This document shows, one piece after another, positions 33,462 through 42,828 of a DNA stretch of 64,000 nt (position 1 is the first letter of the stretch; each line of letters begins with the position of its first letter). The stretch lies in assembly GCF_004912165.1 (NCBI RefSeq), contig NZ_STGV01000001.1:558001-622000 (forward strand), read 5' to 3'. Made by a program: the position numbers and the translations under genes. The stretch comes from Peteryoungia ipomoeae (GTDB lineage Bacteria; Pseudomonadota; Alphaproteobacteria; Rhizobiales; Rhizobiaceae). The notes under the pieces were generated by a model, which worked only from the letters and a program-made list of their open reading frames with translations, did no database searches and was not told where the DNA came from.

Positions 33462-34643
33462 CAGCCCCGGCAGGTTCTTCAGGCTGCGTCCCGGTGCGAC
33501 CCCTTCCTGCATGACGAGGTGGCGCAAGGGCGAGACGCTGGCAAGCACCTGGAGGCCGCTGGCGCGCAACATCTGAACGGGCAGAAGGCTGGACAAGAGC
33601 GAGCGATTGAGGAGATCGACGCTCACCGTGCGGCTCGCGATATCCAGTCGGCGCCGACGGTCGAAGCGATCGCCGGCATCGGATGGAATGGCCGCGGAAG
33701 TCCGGTCTGTCAGGATGTCCTCCAGCGCTGCGATATCGCGCAGGCTGAGGTTGAGACCCTGGGCGCCGATCGGCGGAAAGGCATGGGCCGCCTCGCCGAT
33801 GAAGGCGACACGTCCCTTGCCATATTTGTGCGCCGTCATGCCGGAGAGCGGCCAGGCCTGCGCACCATCCTCGACGGTGACCGCGCCGAGCAGGGATTGC
33901 ATCCGCCGCTCAACTTCGCCGGACAGTGCTTCAGGGGAAAGCGACAGAAGGTGCTCGGCTTGTTCCGGTCTCACGACCCAGACCAAGCTGGAGCGTTGGC
34001 CGGGAAGGGGAACTTGCGTGAACGGGCCGGTCTCGGTGTGGAATTCCGTCGAGACATTAAGATGCGGACGCGTGTGGCTGAAATTCAGGACCACGGCTGT
34101 TTGCGGATAGGACCAGGTCTTCAGGCCAATGCCGGCTGCCTCGCGTGTCTTCGAGCGCTTGCCATCGGCGCCGATCAAAAAGGCTGCGGATATGGTCTCA
34201 CCGCTCGCGAGCGACAGATCGACTGCGCCATCGCCGATCTGGATCGCCTCTGCCGTGGTGGCGAAGCGCGTGATCAGCGGCTCGGTGGATACGGCCGCGG
34301 CGAGCCTCTCCAGAAGGACAGTATTTGGAATATTGTAGCCGAAGGCTTCGAGACCGATTTCGGACGCGCGGAAGGCGACGGTGGGGGCGCGCAGCAGGCG
34401 TGCCGTGCCATCGAGGATCTGCATGGTCGAGAGCGGCGCCGACTGGGGTTTCATCGCGTCCCACAGTTTAAGCCGGTCCATGACCTCCAGCGACTGGTGC
34501 ATCAAGGCGGTGGTGCGGCGATCCGAGGTGGCCGGATCCAGTCCGACAAGCGCCACAGGGCGTCCGCCACGGGCCATCGCGATGGCAGCAATCTGGCCCG
34601 CAGGTCCCGATCCGACGATGGCAATGTCAAAGCTGTCCGGCAT
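33438..34643 (-). CDS. UbiH/UbiF/VisC family FAD-dependent hydroxylase
   Basis: This 401-aa flavoprotein monooxygenase shows the N-terminal GxGxxG dinucleotide fold (IAIVGSGPAGQIAA) and the FAD motif FIGEAAHAFPPIGAQGLNLSLRD. Members of this group hydroxylate the ubiquinone ring. Which position is not clear from sequence. AGAGGAA eight bases before the ATG at 34643 favours that start over the upstream one at 34667. Confidence 0.88.
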   Translation of the reverse strand: MPDSFDIAIVGSGPAGQIAAIAMARGGRPVALVGLDPATSDRRTTALMHQSLEVMDRLKLWDAMKPQSAPLSTMQILDGTARLLRAPTVAFRASEIGLEAFGYNIPNTVLLERLAAAVSTEPLITRFATTAEAIQIGDGAVDLSLASGETISAAFLIGADGKRSKTREAAGIGLKTWSYPQTAVVLNFSHTRPHLNVSTEFHTETGPFTQVPLPGQRSSLVWVVRPEQAEHLLSLSPEALSGEVERRMQSLLGAVTVEDGAQAWPLSGMTAHKYGKGRVAFIGEAAHAFPPIGAQGLNLSLRDIAALEDILTDRTSAAIPSDAGDRFDRRRRLDIASRTVSVDLLNRSLLSSLLPVQMLRASGLQVLASVSPLRHLVMQEGVAPGRSLKNLPGLLREKIRR

Positions 34644-34829
34644 CTCGGCTTTCCTCTTGTTCAGCATGCCCTTTCTATCGATGCTTGATTGCGAAATCCA
34701 TGGGCCGAATTGGCGCAGTCAACGTGCGCAGCGTCACCGGCGAACCTGCAATCGACTGCCGCGTTGTTGCAAATGCGAAGAATTCATTGGATACCGTTGG
34801 CTTTCCCGGTCGGTCGAACTGGAGCAAGG

Positions 34830-35558
34830 ATGAAGCTTTTCAATTACAAACGGGTTCCCTATGCGGAAATCCGAGCTTTCTCGGTGCATATCTTGACCGC
34901 GTCGGGCTCGTTTCTGGCGTTTCTTGGTGTGGTTGCGGCTGCAGAACAGCGCTTCGTCGATATGTTCTGGTGGCTCGGTCTTGCTTTGCTTGTCGACGGA
35001 ATCGATGGGCCGATTGCACGCAAGGTCCGAGTCAAGGAGGTCCTGCCGAACTGGTCCGGCGATACGCTCGACAACATCATCGACTACGTGACTTATGTGC
35101 TGCTGCCGGCCTTTGCGCTTTACCAAAGCGGCATGATCGGTGAACCCTGGTCCTTCGTCGCCGCGGGTTTGATCGTTGTATCCAGTGCGATCTACTATGC
35201 CGACATGGGCATGAAGACCGACGAATACTTCTTCTCGGGCTTCCCCGTCGTCTGGAACATGCTGGTGTTGACGCTGTTCGTCATCGATGCCAGCGCCACC
35301 ACGGCCTTGATCGCGGTTCTCTTCTCCGTCGTCCTGACCTTCCTTCCCGTCCATTTCCTGCATCCGGTTCGTGTAAAGCGGCTGCGATGGCTCAATCTAG
35401 CCGTCTTCTTCGCCTGGTGCGGGTTCGGGGGCTATGCTCTTCTTCTGCATTTTCAGTCCCCCGCATGGGTGGTCTGGGGCATGATCGTGAGCGGGATCTA
35501 CCTCTATGTGATCGGCGGCGTCATGCAGTTGCTGCCCAATCTCGGAAAGGCGCGTTGA
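34830..35558 (+). CDS. pcs: Phosphatidylcholine synthase
   Basis: This 242-aa membrane enzyme condenses CDP-diacylglycerol with choline to give phosphatidylcholine directly, a route typical of rhizobia. The CDP-alcohol phosphotransferase motif DGxxAR-x8-G-x3-D-x3-D is complete (DGPIAR, then SGDTLDNIID). About eight helices are visible. GGAGCAAGG precedes the ATG. Open frame upstream of 34830 is not conserved. Confidence 0.95.
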   Translation: MKLFNYKRVPYAEIRAFSVHILTASGSFLAFLGVVAAAEQRFVDMFWWLGLALLVDGIDGPIARKVRVKEVLPNWSGDTLDNIIDYVTYVLLPAFALYQSGMIGEPWSFVAAGLIVVSSAIYYADMGMKTDEYFFSGFPVVWNMLVLTLFVIDASATTALIAVLFSVVLTFLPVHFLHPVRVKRLRWLNLAVFFAWCGFGGYALLLHFQSPAWVVWGMIVSGIYLYVIGGVMQLLPNLGKAR

Positions 35559-35692
35559 CCATTTTCACGCGCGCCCGGGGGAAAACCCAAAAATTGAGCT
35601 GCCCATATGTTGTGCGTTGCCGCAAACTGGTTATGAATTGAGCGCAAGGCTGAGAAGCGTCTCGCCTTGGCTTAGTCAACCGAGGGGAACAC

Positions 35693-37255
35693 GTGTCACA
35701 AGTGCAGAACGGAGCTCAAAGGCCGCTCTTGAGCGTGCGCGGTGTGAGCAAGCTGTTTGGCAGCTTCCGGGCCTGTGACGCAATTGATCTCGACATTGAC
35801 GCGGGCGAGATCCATGCCCTGCTCGGCGAAAACGGTGCGGGAAAATCGACCCTGGTCAAGATGCTGTTTGGCATTCTGGCGCCAAGCGAAGGGGAGATCT
35901 TCTGGAATGGCGACGCCGTCTCGATTGCCAATCCTGCTGTCGCACGCCGACTGGGCATCGGCATGGTGTTCCAGCATTTTTCACTGTTCGAGGCGCTGAC
36001 GGTTGCCGAAAACATTGCGCTGTCGCTTGATGGCACGATCTCGATGGCGGAGCTTGCGCAAAAGGCTTCGGATCTTTCCAGAGCGTATGGCCTGCCGCTC
36101 GATCCCCATGCGCATGTGGCTGATCTTTCCGTAGGAGAACGCCAGCGGATCGAGATCGTGCGTGCGCTGCTGCAGAACCCGAAACTGATCATTCTTGACG
36201 AGCCGACGTCGGTGCTGACGCCGCAGGAAGCCGACAAGCTGTTTGAAACCCTGCTCAAGCTGAAGGCCGAGGGACGCTCGGTTCTCTATATCAGTCACAG
36301 ACTGGAAGAAGTGCAGCGGATTTGCGATCGCGCGACGGTCTTGCGCCACGGCAAGGTGACGGGGGACTGCAATCCGCGTGATGAAACGCCGGCATCGCTG
36401 GCCCGCATGATGGTGGGTGCCAATGTGGCGGAGGTCGAGCGTCCCGACATGCCGACGGGCGGGGCGGTGCAGATCGAGGTCCGGTCGTTGTCGGTGCCGG
36501 CCCGCACGCCATTTGCCATGCCGCTACGGTCGGTCAACCTGTCGGTAAGGGCAGGGGAGATCCTGGCGATTGCGGGCGTTGCCGGCAATGGTCAGAGTGA
36601 ATTGTTCGATGCCCTGTCGGGGGAACATCCGGTTGCCGATCATGCGGCGATCCTGTTGCGCGGACAGCCGGTTGGCCGCAACGGCATCAATGCGCGTCGG
36701 CTGCTTGGCGCTGCCTTCGTGCCGGAAGAGCGGCATGGCCACGCGGCGGTAACCGGCATGAGCCTGTCTGAAAACCTCGTCCTGTCGCGCCATGCCTCCG
36801 ACAAGGTGGCCTATCTCTCCGGCGGCAAGCTCGGGCTTGTGCGCCATGGCATTCTGCGGCAGGCCACGGCCCGTATCGTCGCTGCGATGGATGTGCGCAA
36901 AAGCGGCGAAGACCCGGTCGCCGGATCGCTTTCCGGCGGAAATCTGCAAAAGTTCATCATCGGGCGCGAACTCGACAGGCAGCCTTCGGTGTTCATCGTC
37001 AATCAACCCACCTGGGGGGTCGATGCGGGAGCGGCCAGCCGCATTCGGCAAGCCCTCGTTGATCTCGCGAAGGCCGGTTCCGCAGTGATCGTGATCAGTC
37101 AGGATCTCGATGAAATTTTCGAGGTGGCAACCACCGTTGCGGCGATCTCCGAAGGGCGGCTGTCAGACATCCATCCCGCCTCGACGATGACACGGGAGCA
37201 TCTGGGGATCCTGATGGGTGGATTGCACCAGCCGGGAGATGCCCATGCGCATTGA
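35693..37255 (+). CDS. BMP-type ABC transporter ATP-binding protein (two ATPase domains)
   Basis: This 520-aa protein has two ABC domains. The first has GENGAGKST, LSVGERQRIEIVRALL and LIILDEPTSVLTP. The second has a degenerate P-loop (AGVAGNGQSE) and LSGGNLQKFIIGREL. This architecture is typical of sugar or nucleoside importers of the BmpA/NupA class. The start is GTG at 35693. The permease gene overlaps its end. Confidence 0.92.
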   Translation: MSQVQNGAQRPLLSVRGVSKLFGSFRACDAIDLDIDAGEIHALLGENGAGKSTLVKMLFGILAPSEGEIFWNGDAVSIANPAVARRLGIGMVFQHFSLFEALTVAENIALSLDGTISMAELAQKASDLSRAYGLPLDPHAHVADLSVGERQRIEIVRALLQNPKLIILDEPTSVLTPQEADKLFETLLKLKAEGRSVLYISHRLEEVQRICDRATVLRHGKVTGDCNPRDETPASLARMMVGANVAEVERPDMPTGGAVQIEVRSLSVPARTPFAMPLRSVNLSVRAGEILAIAGVAGNGQSELFDALSGEHPVADHAAILLRGQPVGRNGINARRLLGAAFVPEERHGHAAVTGMSLSENLVLSRHASDKVAYLSGGKLGLVRHGILRQATARIVAAMDVRKSGEDPVAGSLSGGNLQKFIIGRELDRQPSVFIVNQPTWGVDAGAASRIRQALVDLAKAGSAVIVISQDLDEIFEVATTVAAISEGRLSDIHPASTMTREHLGILMGGLHQPGDAHAH

Positions 37256-38336
37256 ACTTCAGCGTCGGCCTCGCCCATCTCCCCTGTTTGCCATGCTATC
37301 GCCGCTGTTGGCGCTGGCACTGACGCTGATAGCCGGCGCCATCATGTTTTCCGCGCTTGGCAAGGCACCGCTTTCGGCGCTTTACAGCTTCTTCGTTGAA
37401 CCGCTTCTCGATGTCTGGTCGCTGCACGAGCTGGCGATCAAGGCTGCACCGATGATCCTGATCGCTGTCGGGCTTTCGGTCTGCTATCGGTCGAACAACT
37501 GGAACATCGGCGCAGAGGGTCAGTTCACCATGGGGGCGATCATCGGCTCGATCCTGCCGATCACCTTCTACGAGTGGCAATCGCCGCTGCTGTTGCCGAT
37601 GATGATGGTGATGGGGGCGCTGGGCGGTGCGCTCTATGGTGCGATCCCTGCACTTCTGAAAACCCGTTTCAACACCAATGAGATCCTGACAAGCCTGATG
37701 CTTGTCTATATCGCCCAGCTGTTTCTGGACTGGCTGACCCGTGGCCCCTGGAAAGATCCGGGCGGCTTCAATTTTCCGCAGTCGCGCTCCTTCGTGTCGG
37801 ACGCTGTCTTGCCCGAGATCCTGGCCTCCGGTCGTACCCATTACGGGCTCGTCTTTGCCATCGTGGCGGCCGTACTGATCTGGTTCATGATGCGTTACAC
37901 GCTGAAGGGCTTCCAGGTGGTCGTACTTGGCGAATCCGAGCGGGCAGGGCGGTTTGCAGGTTTTTCTGCCCGCAAGATGGTCTGGTTCTCGTTCATGCTC
38001 TCGGGCGCGCTCGCCGGTCTTGCCGGGATTTCGGAAGTGTCCGGTTCGATCGGCCATCTGCAGCCGGCGATTTCCCCAGGTTACGGCTTTACCGCGATCA
38101 TCGTCGCCTTCCTTGGCCGGCTCAATCCGCTTGGTATCATTGCCGCAGGCTTTGTGCTCGCACTGACCTATCTCGGTGGCGAGGCTGCCCAGCTGTCACT
38201 CGGGATCTCCGACAAGGTGACCCGTGTCTTCCAGGGGCTGATCCTCTTCTTCGTTCTCTCCTGCGACACGCTCATTCTCTACAAGGTGCGGATCGTGATT
38301 GATCGGGTCCGCAGCTCTTCCGACAAAGGCGTGTGA
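37245..38336 (+). CDS. BMP-type ABC transporter permease 1
   Basis: This 363-aa branched-chain/ribose-type permease has eight to ten helices (SVCYRSNNWNIGAEGQFTMG, GAIPALLKTRFNTNEIL). GGGAG precedes the ATG at 37245; an ATG six bases upstream is possible. It overlaps the ATPase gene and ends in a TGATG junction with permease 2. Confidence 0.9.
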   Translation: MRIELQRRPRPSPLFAMLSPLLALALTLIAGAIMFSALGKAPLSALYSFFVEPLLDVWSLHELAIKAAPMILIAVGLSVCYRSNNWNIGAEGQFTMGAIIGSILPITFYEWQSPLLLPMMMVMGALGGALYGAIPALLKTRFNTNEILTSLMLVYIAQLFLDWLTRGPWKDPGGFNFPQSRSFVSDAVLPEILASGRTHYGLVFAIVAAVLIWFMMRYTLKGFQVVVLGESERAGRFAGFSARKMVWFSFMLSGALAGLAGISEVSGSIGHLQPAISPGYGFTAIIVAFLGRLNPLGIIAAGFVLALTYLGGEAAQLSLGISDKVTRVFQGLILFFVLSCDTLILYKVRIVIDRVRSSSDKGV

Positions 38337-39253
38337 TGATTGTCGAAGCTATTCTCCTGACCGTCATCACCGCCTCCACACCACTTGTCATTGCCGCGAT
38401 GGGTGAGCTGGTGGCGGAGCGTGCGGGCGTGCTCAATCTCGGTGTCGAGGGCATGATGATCATGGGCGCTGTTGCCGCTTTCATGGCGACGCAGGCGACG
38501 GGGTCTCCCTATCTTGGCGTCATGGCCGGCGTGGTCGTCGGCGCGGCCTTCTCGCTGCTGTTCGGCGTGTTGACGCTCTCCTTCGTTGCCAATCAGGTGG
38601 CGACAGGCCTTGCCCTGACAATCCTCGGTCTCGGTCTCTCAGGCATGATCGGCGAAGGTTTCGTCGGATCGCCCGGCATCAAGATGCAGCCTATCGCCAT
38701 TCCGATTCTGGCTGACATTCCGTTGATCGGCCCGGTGCTGTTCCGGCAGGATCTCTTCTTCTACGCCTCGATTGCGTTGGTCATCGGCGTCAACTGGTTC
38801 CTGTTTAGGAGCAGGACCGGTCTGAAACTGCGGGCGATCGGCGACAACCACGGCTCGGCCCATACGCTTGGCCTGCCGGTCATTCGCATGCGATATCTCG
38901 CAGTGCTCTTCGGCGGCGCCTGTGCGGGCCTTGCGGGGGCACAGCTGTCGCTGGTCTACACACCGCAGTGGGTGGAGAACATGGCGGCCGGTCGCGGCTG
39001 GATTGCGCTCGCGCTGGTCGTGTTTGCCGCCTGGCGTCCATGGCGCGTCCTGGCTGGCGGATACCTCTTTGGCGCCGTCACCATTGGTCAGCTGCATGCC
39101 CAGGCGCTGGGCTTTGGTCTACCATCCCAGCTTCTCTCCGCGCTGCCCTATGCGGCAACCATTGTCGTCCTTGTGATCATTTCGCATAATCGCAGGACGA
39201 CCTTGATCAATACGCCTGCCTCGCTTGGCAAGCCGTTTGTGCCGGACCGGTAA
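38336..39253 (+). CDS. BMP-type ABC transporter permease 2
   Basis: This 305-aa permease carries ERAGVLNLGVEGMMIMGA, the hallmark of the second permease in nucleoside-type BMP transporters. The ATG shares one base with the previous stop (TGATG); a GTG three bases earlier is also possible. About eight helices. Confidence 0.92.
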   Translation: MIVEAILLTVITASTPLVIAAMGELVAERAGVLNLGVEGMMIMGAVAAFMATQATGSPYLGVMAGVVVGAAFSLLFGVLTLSFVANQVATGLALTILGLGLSGMIGEGFVGSPGIKMQPIAIPILADIPLIGPVLFRQDLFFYASIALVIGVNWFLFRSRTGLKLRAIGDNHGSAHTLGLPVIRMRYLAVLFGGACAGLAGAQLSLVYTPQWVENMAAGRGWIALALVVFAAWRPWRVLAGGYLFGAVTIGQLHAQALGFGLPSQLLSALPYAATIVVLVIISHNRRTTLINTPASLGKPFVPDR

Positions 39254-39290
39254 CAACACTGAATTCAACCTAACCAGACAGGGGAAAACC

Positions 39291-40364
39291 ATGAGACACT
39301 TCCTTCTTGCGCTGACGGCATCCGTCGCCGCGGTCCTTTCCACGGCCGCGCCATCGGTCGCACAAGACAAGACCAAGATCTGCTTCATCTATGTCGGCTC
39401 GAAGACCGATGGCGGCTGGACGCAGGCCCATGATATCGGCCGTCAGGAGTTGCAGGCGCATTTCGGTGACAAGATCGAAACGCCGTTCCTTGAAAACGTG
39501 CCGGAAGGCCCGGATGCCGAACGCGCCATCGAGCGCATGGCGCGCTCCGGCTGCGCCATGGTCTACACGACCTCGTTTGGCTTCATGGAAGCGACGGTCA
39601 AGGTTGCCGAGAAATTCCCGGACGTGAAGTTCGAGCATGCCACCGGCTACAAGGCAGCAGCCAACCTTGCGACCTACAATTCCCGTTTCTATGAAGGCCG
39701 CTACATCAACGGCCAGATCGCCGGAAAGATGTCGAAGACCGGCACCGCCGGCTACATCGCCTCCTTCCCGATCCCGGAAGTGGTCGGCGGCATCAACGCA
39801 TTCCTGTTGGGTGCGCGCAGCGTCAACCCGGAATTCAAGCTCAAGGTGATCTGGGTCAACACCTGGTTCGACCCCGGCAAGGAAGCCGATGCGGCCAAGG
39901 CGCTGATCGACCAGGGCGTGGATATCCTGACCCAGCACACCGACACGACGGCGCCGATGCAGGTGGCCGAAGAGCGTGGCATCAAGGCCTTCGGCCAGGC
40001 TTCGGACATGATCAAGGCGGGTCCGACCTCGCAGCTGAGCTCGATCATCGATACCTGGGGTGCGTATTACATCAAGCGCGCGCAGGCCGTTCTCGATGGG
40101 ACCTGGGAATCGCAGCAGACCTTTGACGGCCTGAAGGACGGCATCCTGACCATGGCGCCGTACACCAACATGCCGGAAGACGTGAAGGAAATGGCACTCG
40201 CAACCGAAGCCAAGATCAAGTCTGGCGAGCTGAAGCCGTTTACCGGCCCGGTCAACAAGCAGGACGGCAGCGTCTGGCTGAAGGAAGGCGAATCGGCTGA
40301 CGACGGCACCATCCTCGGCATGAACTTCTACGTCGAGGGCGTGGACGACAAGCTGCCGCAGTAA
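39291..40364 (+). CDS. BMP family substrate-binding protein (BmpA/PnrA-like)
   Basis: This 357-aa periplasmic protein has a signal peptide (LLALTASVAAVLSTAAPSVAQ) and the BMP fold (ICFIYVGSKTDGGWTQAHD, FEHATGYKAA, TDTTAPMQVAEE). BMP receptors commonly bind nucleosides such as inosine or adenosine; some bind other ligands. AGGGGAAA precedes the start. It ends the importer operon, before a GC-rich hairpin. Confidence 0.93.
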   Translation: MRHFLLALTASVAAVLSTAAPSVAQDKTKICFIYVGSKTDGGWTQAHDIGRQELQAHFGDKIETPFLENVPEGPDAERAIERMARSGCAMVYTTSFGFMEATVKVAEKFPDVKFEHATGYKAAANLATYNSRFYEGRYINGQIAGKMSKTGTAGYIASFPIPEVVGGINAFLLGARSVNPEFKLKVIWVNTWFDPGKEADAAKALIDQGVDILTQHTDTTAPMQVAEERGIKAFGQASDMIKAGPTSQLSSIIDTWGAYYIKRAQAVLDGTWESQQTFDGLKDGILTMAPYTNMPEDVKEMALATEAKIKSGELKPFTGPVNKQDGSVWLKEGESADDGTILGMNFYVEGVDDKLPQ

Positions 40365-40389
40365 AGCGGACCAGAACAAGCAATGAAAG

Positions 40390-40414
40390 CAAGGGGTGCC
40401 ATGGGCGCCCCTTG
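40390..40414 (+). terminator. Hairpin after the BMP operon
   Basis: An 11-bp stem with one G-U pair (40390-40400 with 40404-40414) and loop ATG. No U-run follows, so termination strength is uncertain. Confidence 0.4.
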
Positions 40415-40471
40415 TGACTCCAAATCATGTGAACGCACAGCCAAGCGTTCTTCACGCCGCCAAGACTCTCC

Positions 40472-40483
40472 TGTACCGGTACA
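40472..40483. promoter_or_regulatory. Palindrome TGTACCGGTACA upstream of the GntR gene
   Basis: This is a perfect 12-bp palindrome 25 bp before the regulator start. It is a likely GntR/FadR-type operator for autoregulation. I saw no second copy upstream of the importer operon at 35693. Confidence 0.65.
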
Positions 40484-40508
40484 ATTTAGAAAGACGGAAG
40501 AGGCGGCG

Positions 40509-41258
40509 ATGCGCAGAGAAGACATCAGGGGGCTTAGGCTCGGCACCGAGTTGCGCACGACGCATGCCAAGGTTGTCGAGGAGATCGGGCTCTCGATCGT
40601 TGGCGGAAAATATCCCGTGGGAGCCGTCCTGCCGGGCGATCAGGCGCTTGAGTCACAATTCGATGTGTCGCGCTCTGTTTTGCGCGAGGCGATGAAGACC
40701 CTGACAGCGAAGGGGTTGATCGTGGCAAAATCGCGCGTTGGGACACGCGTGCGCGAACAGTGTCACTGGAACCTGCTCGATGAGGATGTGCTGCGTTGGC
40801 ACTTCAACGTCGGCGTCACGCCCGACTTCGTCGAGCAGCTCTACGATGTCAGACTGCTACTGGAGCCCGCCGCCGCCGCCGCTGCAGCTATGCGGGCAAC
40901 GCCGGAGGATTGCGACGAGCTGCGCGGTTATGCCCTGCAGCTGGGCTCCGAAGCGATCTCGCTGCAGGAGAGGGTCGAGGCGGATCTGCGCTTTCATATC
41001 CTTCTTACCTTGCTGTCGGGCAACATATTCTACGATGGTATGCTTGGTTTCATAAAATCGGCACTTGAGGGTGCTTTGAAGATTTCCCTGTCACCAGACC
41101 TTGCCGCGCGGCGCCACAATATCGTCGAGGCGCATCTCGCCATCGTCGAGGCCGTCGAGCGACGCGATCCGGAAGCGGCGCGCGCCACGACGCAGGCCGT
41201 GGTCGAGGGGGGGCGGTCGACGGCACTGGCCGGAATTCTCGCAATCGCCAAGGGCTGA
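40509..41258 (+). CDS. FadR-subfamily GntR transcriptional regulator
   Basis: This 249-aa protein has an N-terminal winged helix ([30 protein letters not shown]) and a C-terminal FCD ligand domain with the metal-binding Asp/His pattern ([29 protein letters not shown]). GGAAGAGG lies upstream of the ATG at 40509. Its position after the BMP importer suggests that it senses the imported compound, but glmU follows downstream and is unrelated. Confidence 0.9.
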   Translation: MRREDIRGLRLGTELRTTHAKVVEEIGLSIVGGKYPVGAVLPGDQALESQFDVSRSVLREAMKTLTAKGLIVAKSRVGTRVREQCHWNLLDEDVLRWHFNVGVTPDFVEQLYDVRLLLEPAAAAAAAMRATPEDCDELRGYALQLGSEAISLQERVEADLRFHILLTLLSGNIFYDGMLGFIKSALEGALKISLSPDLAARRHNIVEAHLAIVEAVERRDPEAARATTQAVVEGGRSTALAGILAIAKG

Positions 41259-41337
41259 CGGGCGATCCGATATCGCTTGCGGCGGAAGCGGCGCAAGGCT
41301 ACTGAAATCCCGAATAATTCTTGCCTGGAGCCACTGC

Positions 41338-42699
41338 ATGAGCCGTACCTGCCTCGCCGTCGTTCTCGCCGCTGGCGACAGCACGCGCATGAAATCCTCG
41401 ATGTCGAAGGTCCTGCATCCGGTTGGCGGTCGGCCGATGATCGCGCATGTGATGGCATCGCTGGCGCAGTCGGATATCTCAGATGTTGCGCTGGTCCTCG
41501 GGCGGGATGCCGAGCGCGTTGCGGCGGCGGCCCGGGTAGACGGGCTTGCGGTTGAAAGCTTCCTTCAGACCGAACGCCGCGGCACCGGCCATGCTGTGCT
41601 GATGGCGGAGGCGGCGATTTCTCGCGGCTACGACCAGATCCTTGTGGCCTATGGCGACGTTCCCTTGATTACCGCAGCGCCGCTGAAGGCGGCGCGCGCG
41701 GCATTGGACACAGGGGCTGACGTTGCCGTTATCGGCTTTCACACCGAAAATCCGACCGGCTATGGCCGTTTGCTGGTTGAAAACGGTGAGCTGGTCGCAA
41801 TCCGCGAGGAAAAGGATGCCTCCGACGAAGAGCGGCTCGTCACCTGGTGCAATAGTGGGCTGCTCGCGATCAATGGAGACAAGGCGCTTGATCTCCTGAA
41901 ACGCATTGGCAACAGCAATGCCAAGGGCGAATTCTATTTGACCGACATCGTCGAAATCGCTCGGTCGCTGGGTGGTCGGGTTGTCGCGGTCGATGCTCCG
42001 GAAAGCGAATTGACCGGCTGCAACAACCGCGCCGAACTTGCCTATATCGAGGCGATCTGGCAGCAGCGCCGCCGCCACGAGGTGATGATATCAGGTGTCT
42101 CGATGATCGCGCCTGAGACGGTTTTCCTGAGCTATGACACAGTGATTGGACAGGATGCCGTGATCGAGCCGAATGTGGTCTTTGGTCCGGGTGTCACGGT
42201 GGAGGGCGGCGCGGTCATCCATGCGTTCTCGCATCTCGAAGGTTGCCATGTGGCGGCAGGCGCGACGGTTGGCCCATTTGCACGGCTTCGTCCCGGCGCC
42301 AATCTGGCCGAAGGCGCCAAGGTTGGAAACTTCTGCGAGGTGAAGAAGGCCGAGATCGGCAAGGGCGCCAAAGTCAACCACCTGACCTATATCGGCGATG
42401 CCGTGGTCGGAGCGGAGACGAATATCGGTGCCGGTACGATCACCTGCAATTATGACGGCGTCAACAAGCATGAGACGCGGATTGGGGCAGGGGCATTCAT
42501 CGGCTCGAATTCTTCCCTTGTTGCCCCTGTTTCGATCGGCGATGGGGCGCTCATTGCCTCGGGCAGCGTCATCACCGAGGACGTCCCTGCTGACGCGCTG
42601 GCCTTCGGTCGCGCGCGACAGGAGGTGAAGGCGGGGCGGGCTGCCCTGGTGCGCGAGCGTAATCTGGCGATCAAGGCTGCAAAAAAGACCAAATCCTAA
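41338..42699 (+). CDS. glmU: Bifunctional UDP-GlcNAc pyrophosphorylase / glucosamine-1-phosphate acetyltransferase
   Basis: This 453-aa enzyme makes UDP-GlcNAc for peptidoglycan and LPS. The N-terminal uridyltransferase domain has the rhizobial variant [19 protein letters not shown] and YGDVPL. The C-terminal left-handed beta-helix acetyltransferase domain has hexapeptide repeats (about residues 250-440; [32 protein letters not shown]). Length is as expected. glmS follows 129 bp later. Confidence 0.97.
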   Translation: MSRTCLAVVLAAGDSTRMKSSMSKVLHPVGGRPMIAHVMASLAQSDISDVALVLGRDAERVAAAARVDGLAVESFLQTERRGTGHAVLMAEAAISRGYDQILVAYGDVPLITAAPLKAARAALDTGADVAVIGFHTENPTGYGRLLVENGELVAIREEKDASDEERLVTWCNSGLLAINGDKALDLLKRIGNSNAKGEFYLTDIVEIARSLGGRVVAVDAPESELTGCNNRAELAYIEAIWQQRRRHEVMISGVSMIAPETVFLSYDTVIGQDAVIEPNVVFGPGVTVEGGAVIHAFSHLEGCHVAAGATVGPFARLRPGANLAEGAKVGNFCEVKKAEIGKGAKVNHLTYIGDAVVGAETNIGAGTITCNYDGVNKHETRIGAGAFIGSNSSLVAPVSIGDGALIASGSVITEDVPADALAFGRARQEVKAGRAALVRERNLAIKAAKKTKS

Positions 42700-42828
42700 A
42701 TTGGTATCACCAATCGTGATGCTGCGTTGCATTACGAGACGAAATGCAATTTGACAGCCGATGCGATTGCCAATCCTGCCGGAGACGATAGGAAGGTCCG
42801 CAAGTTCTGAAGTATTACGGAGAAGTTT

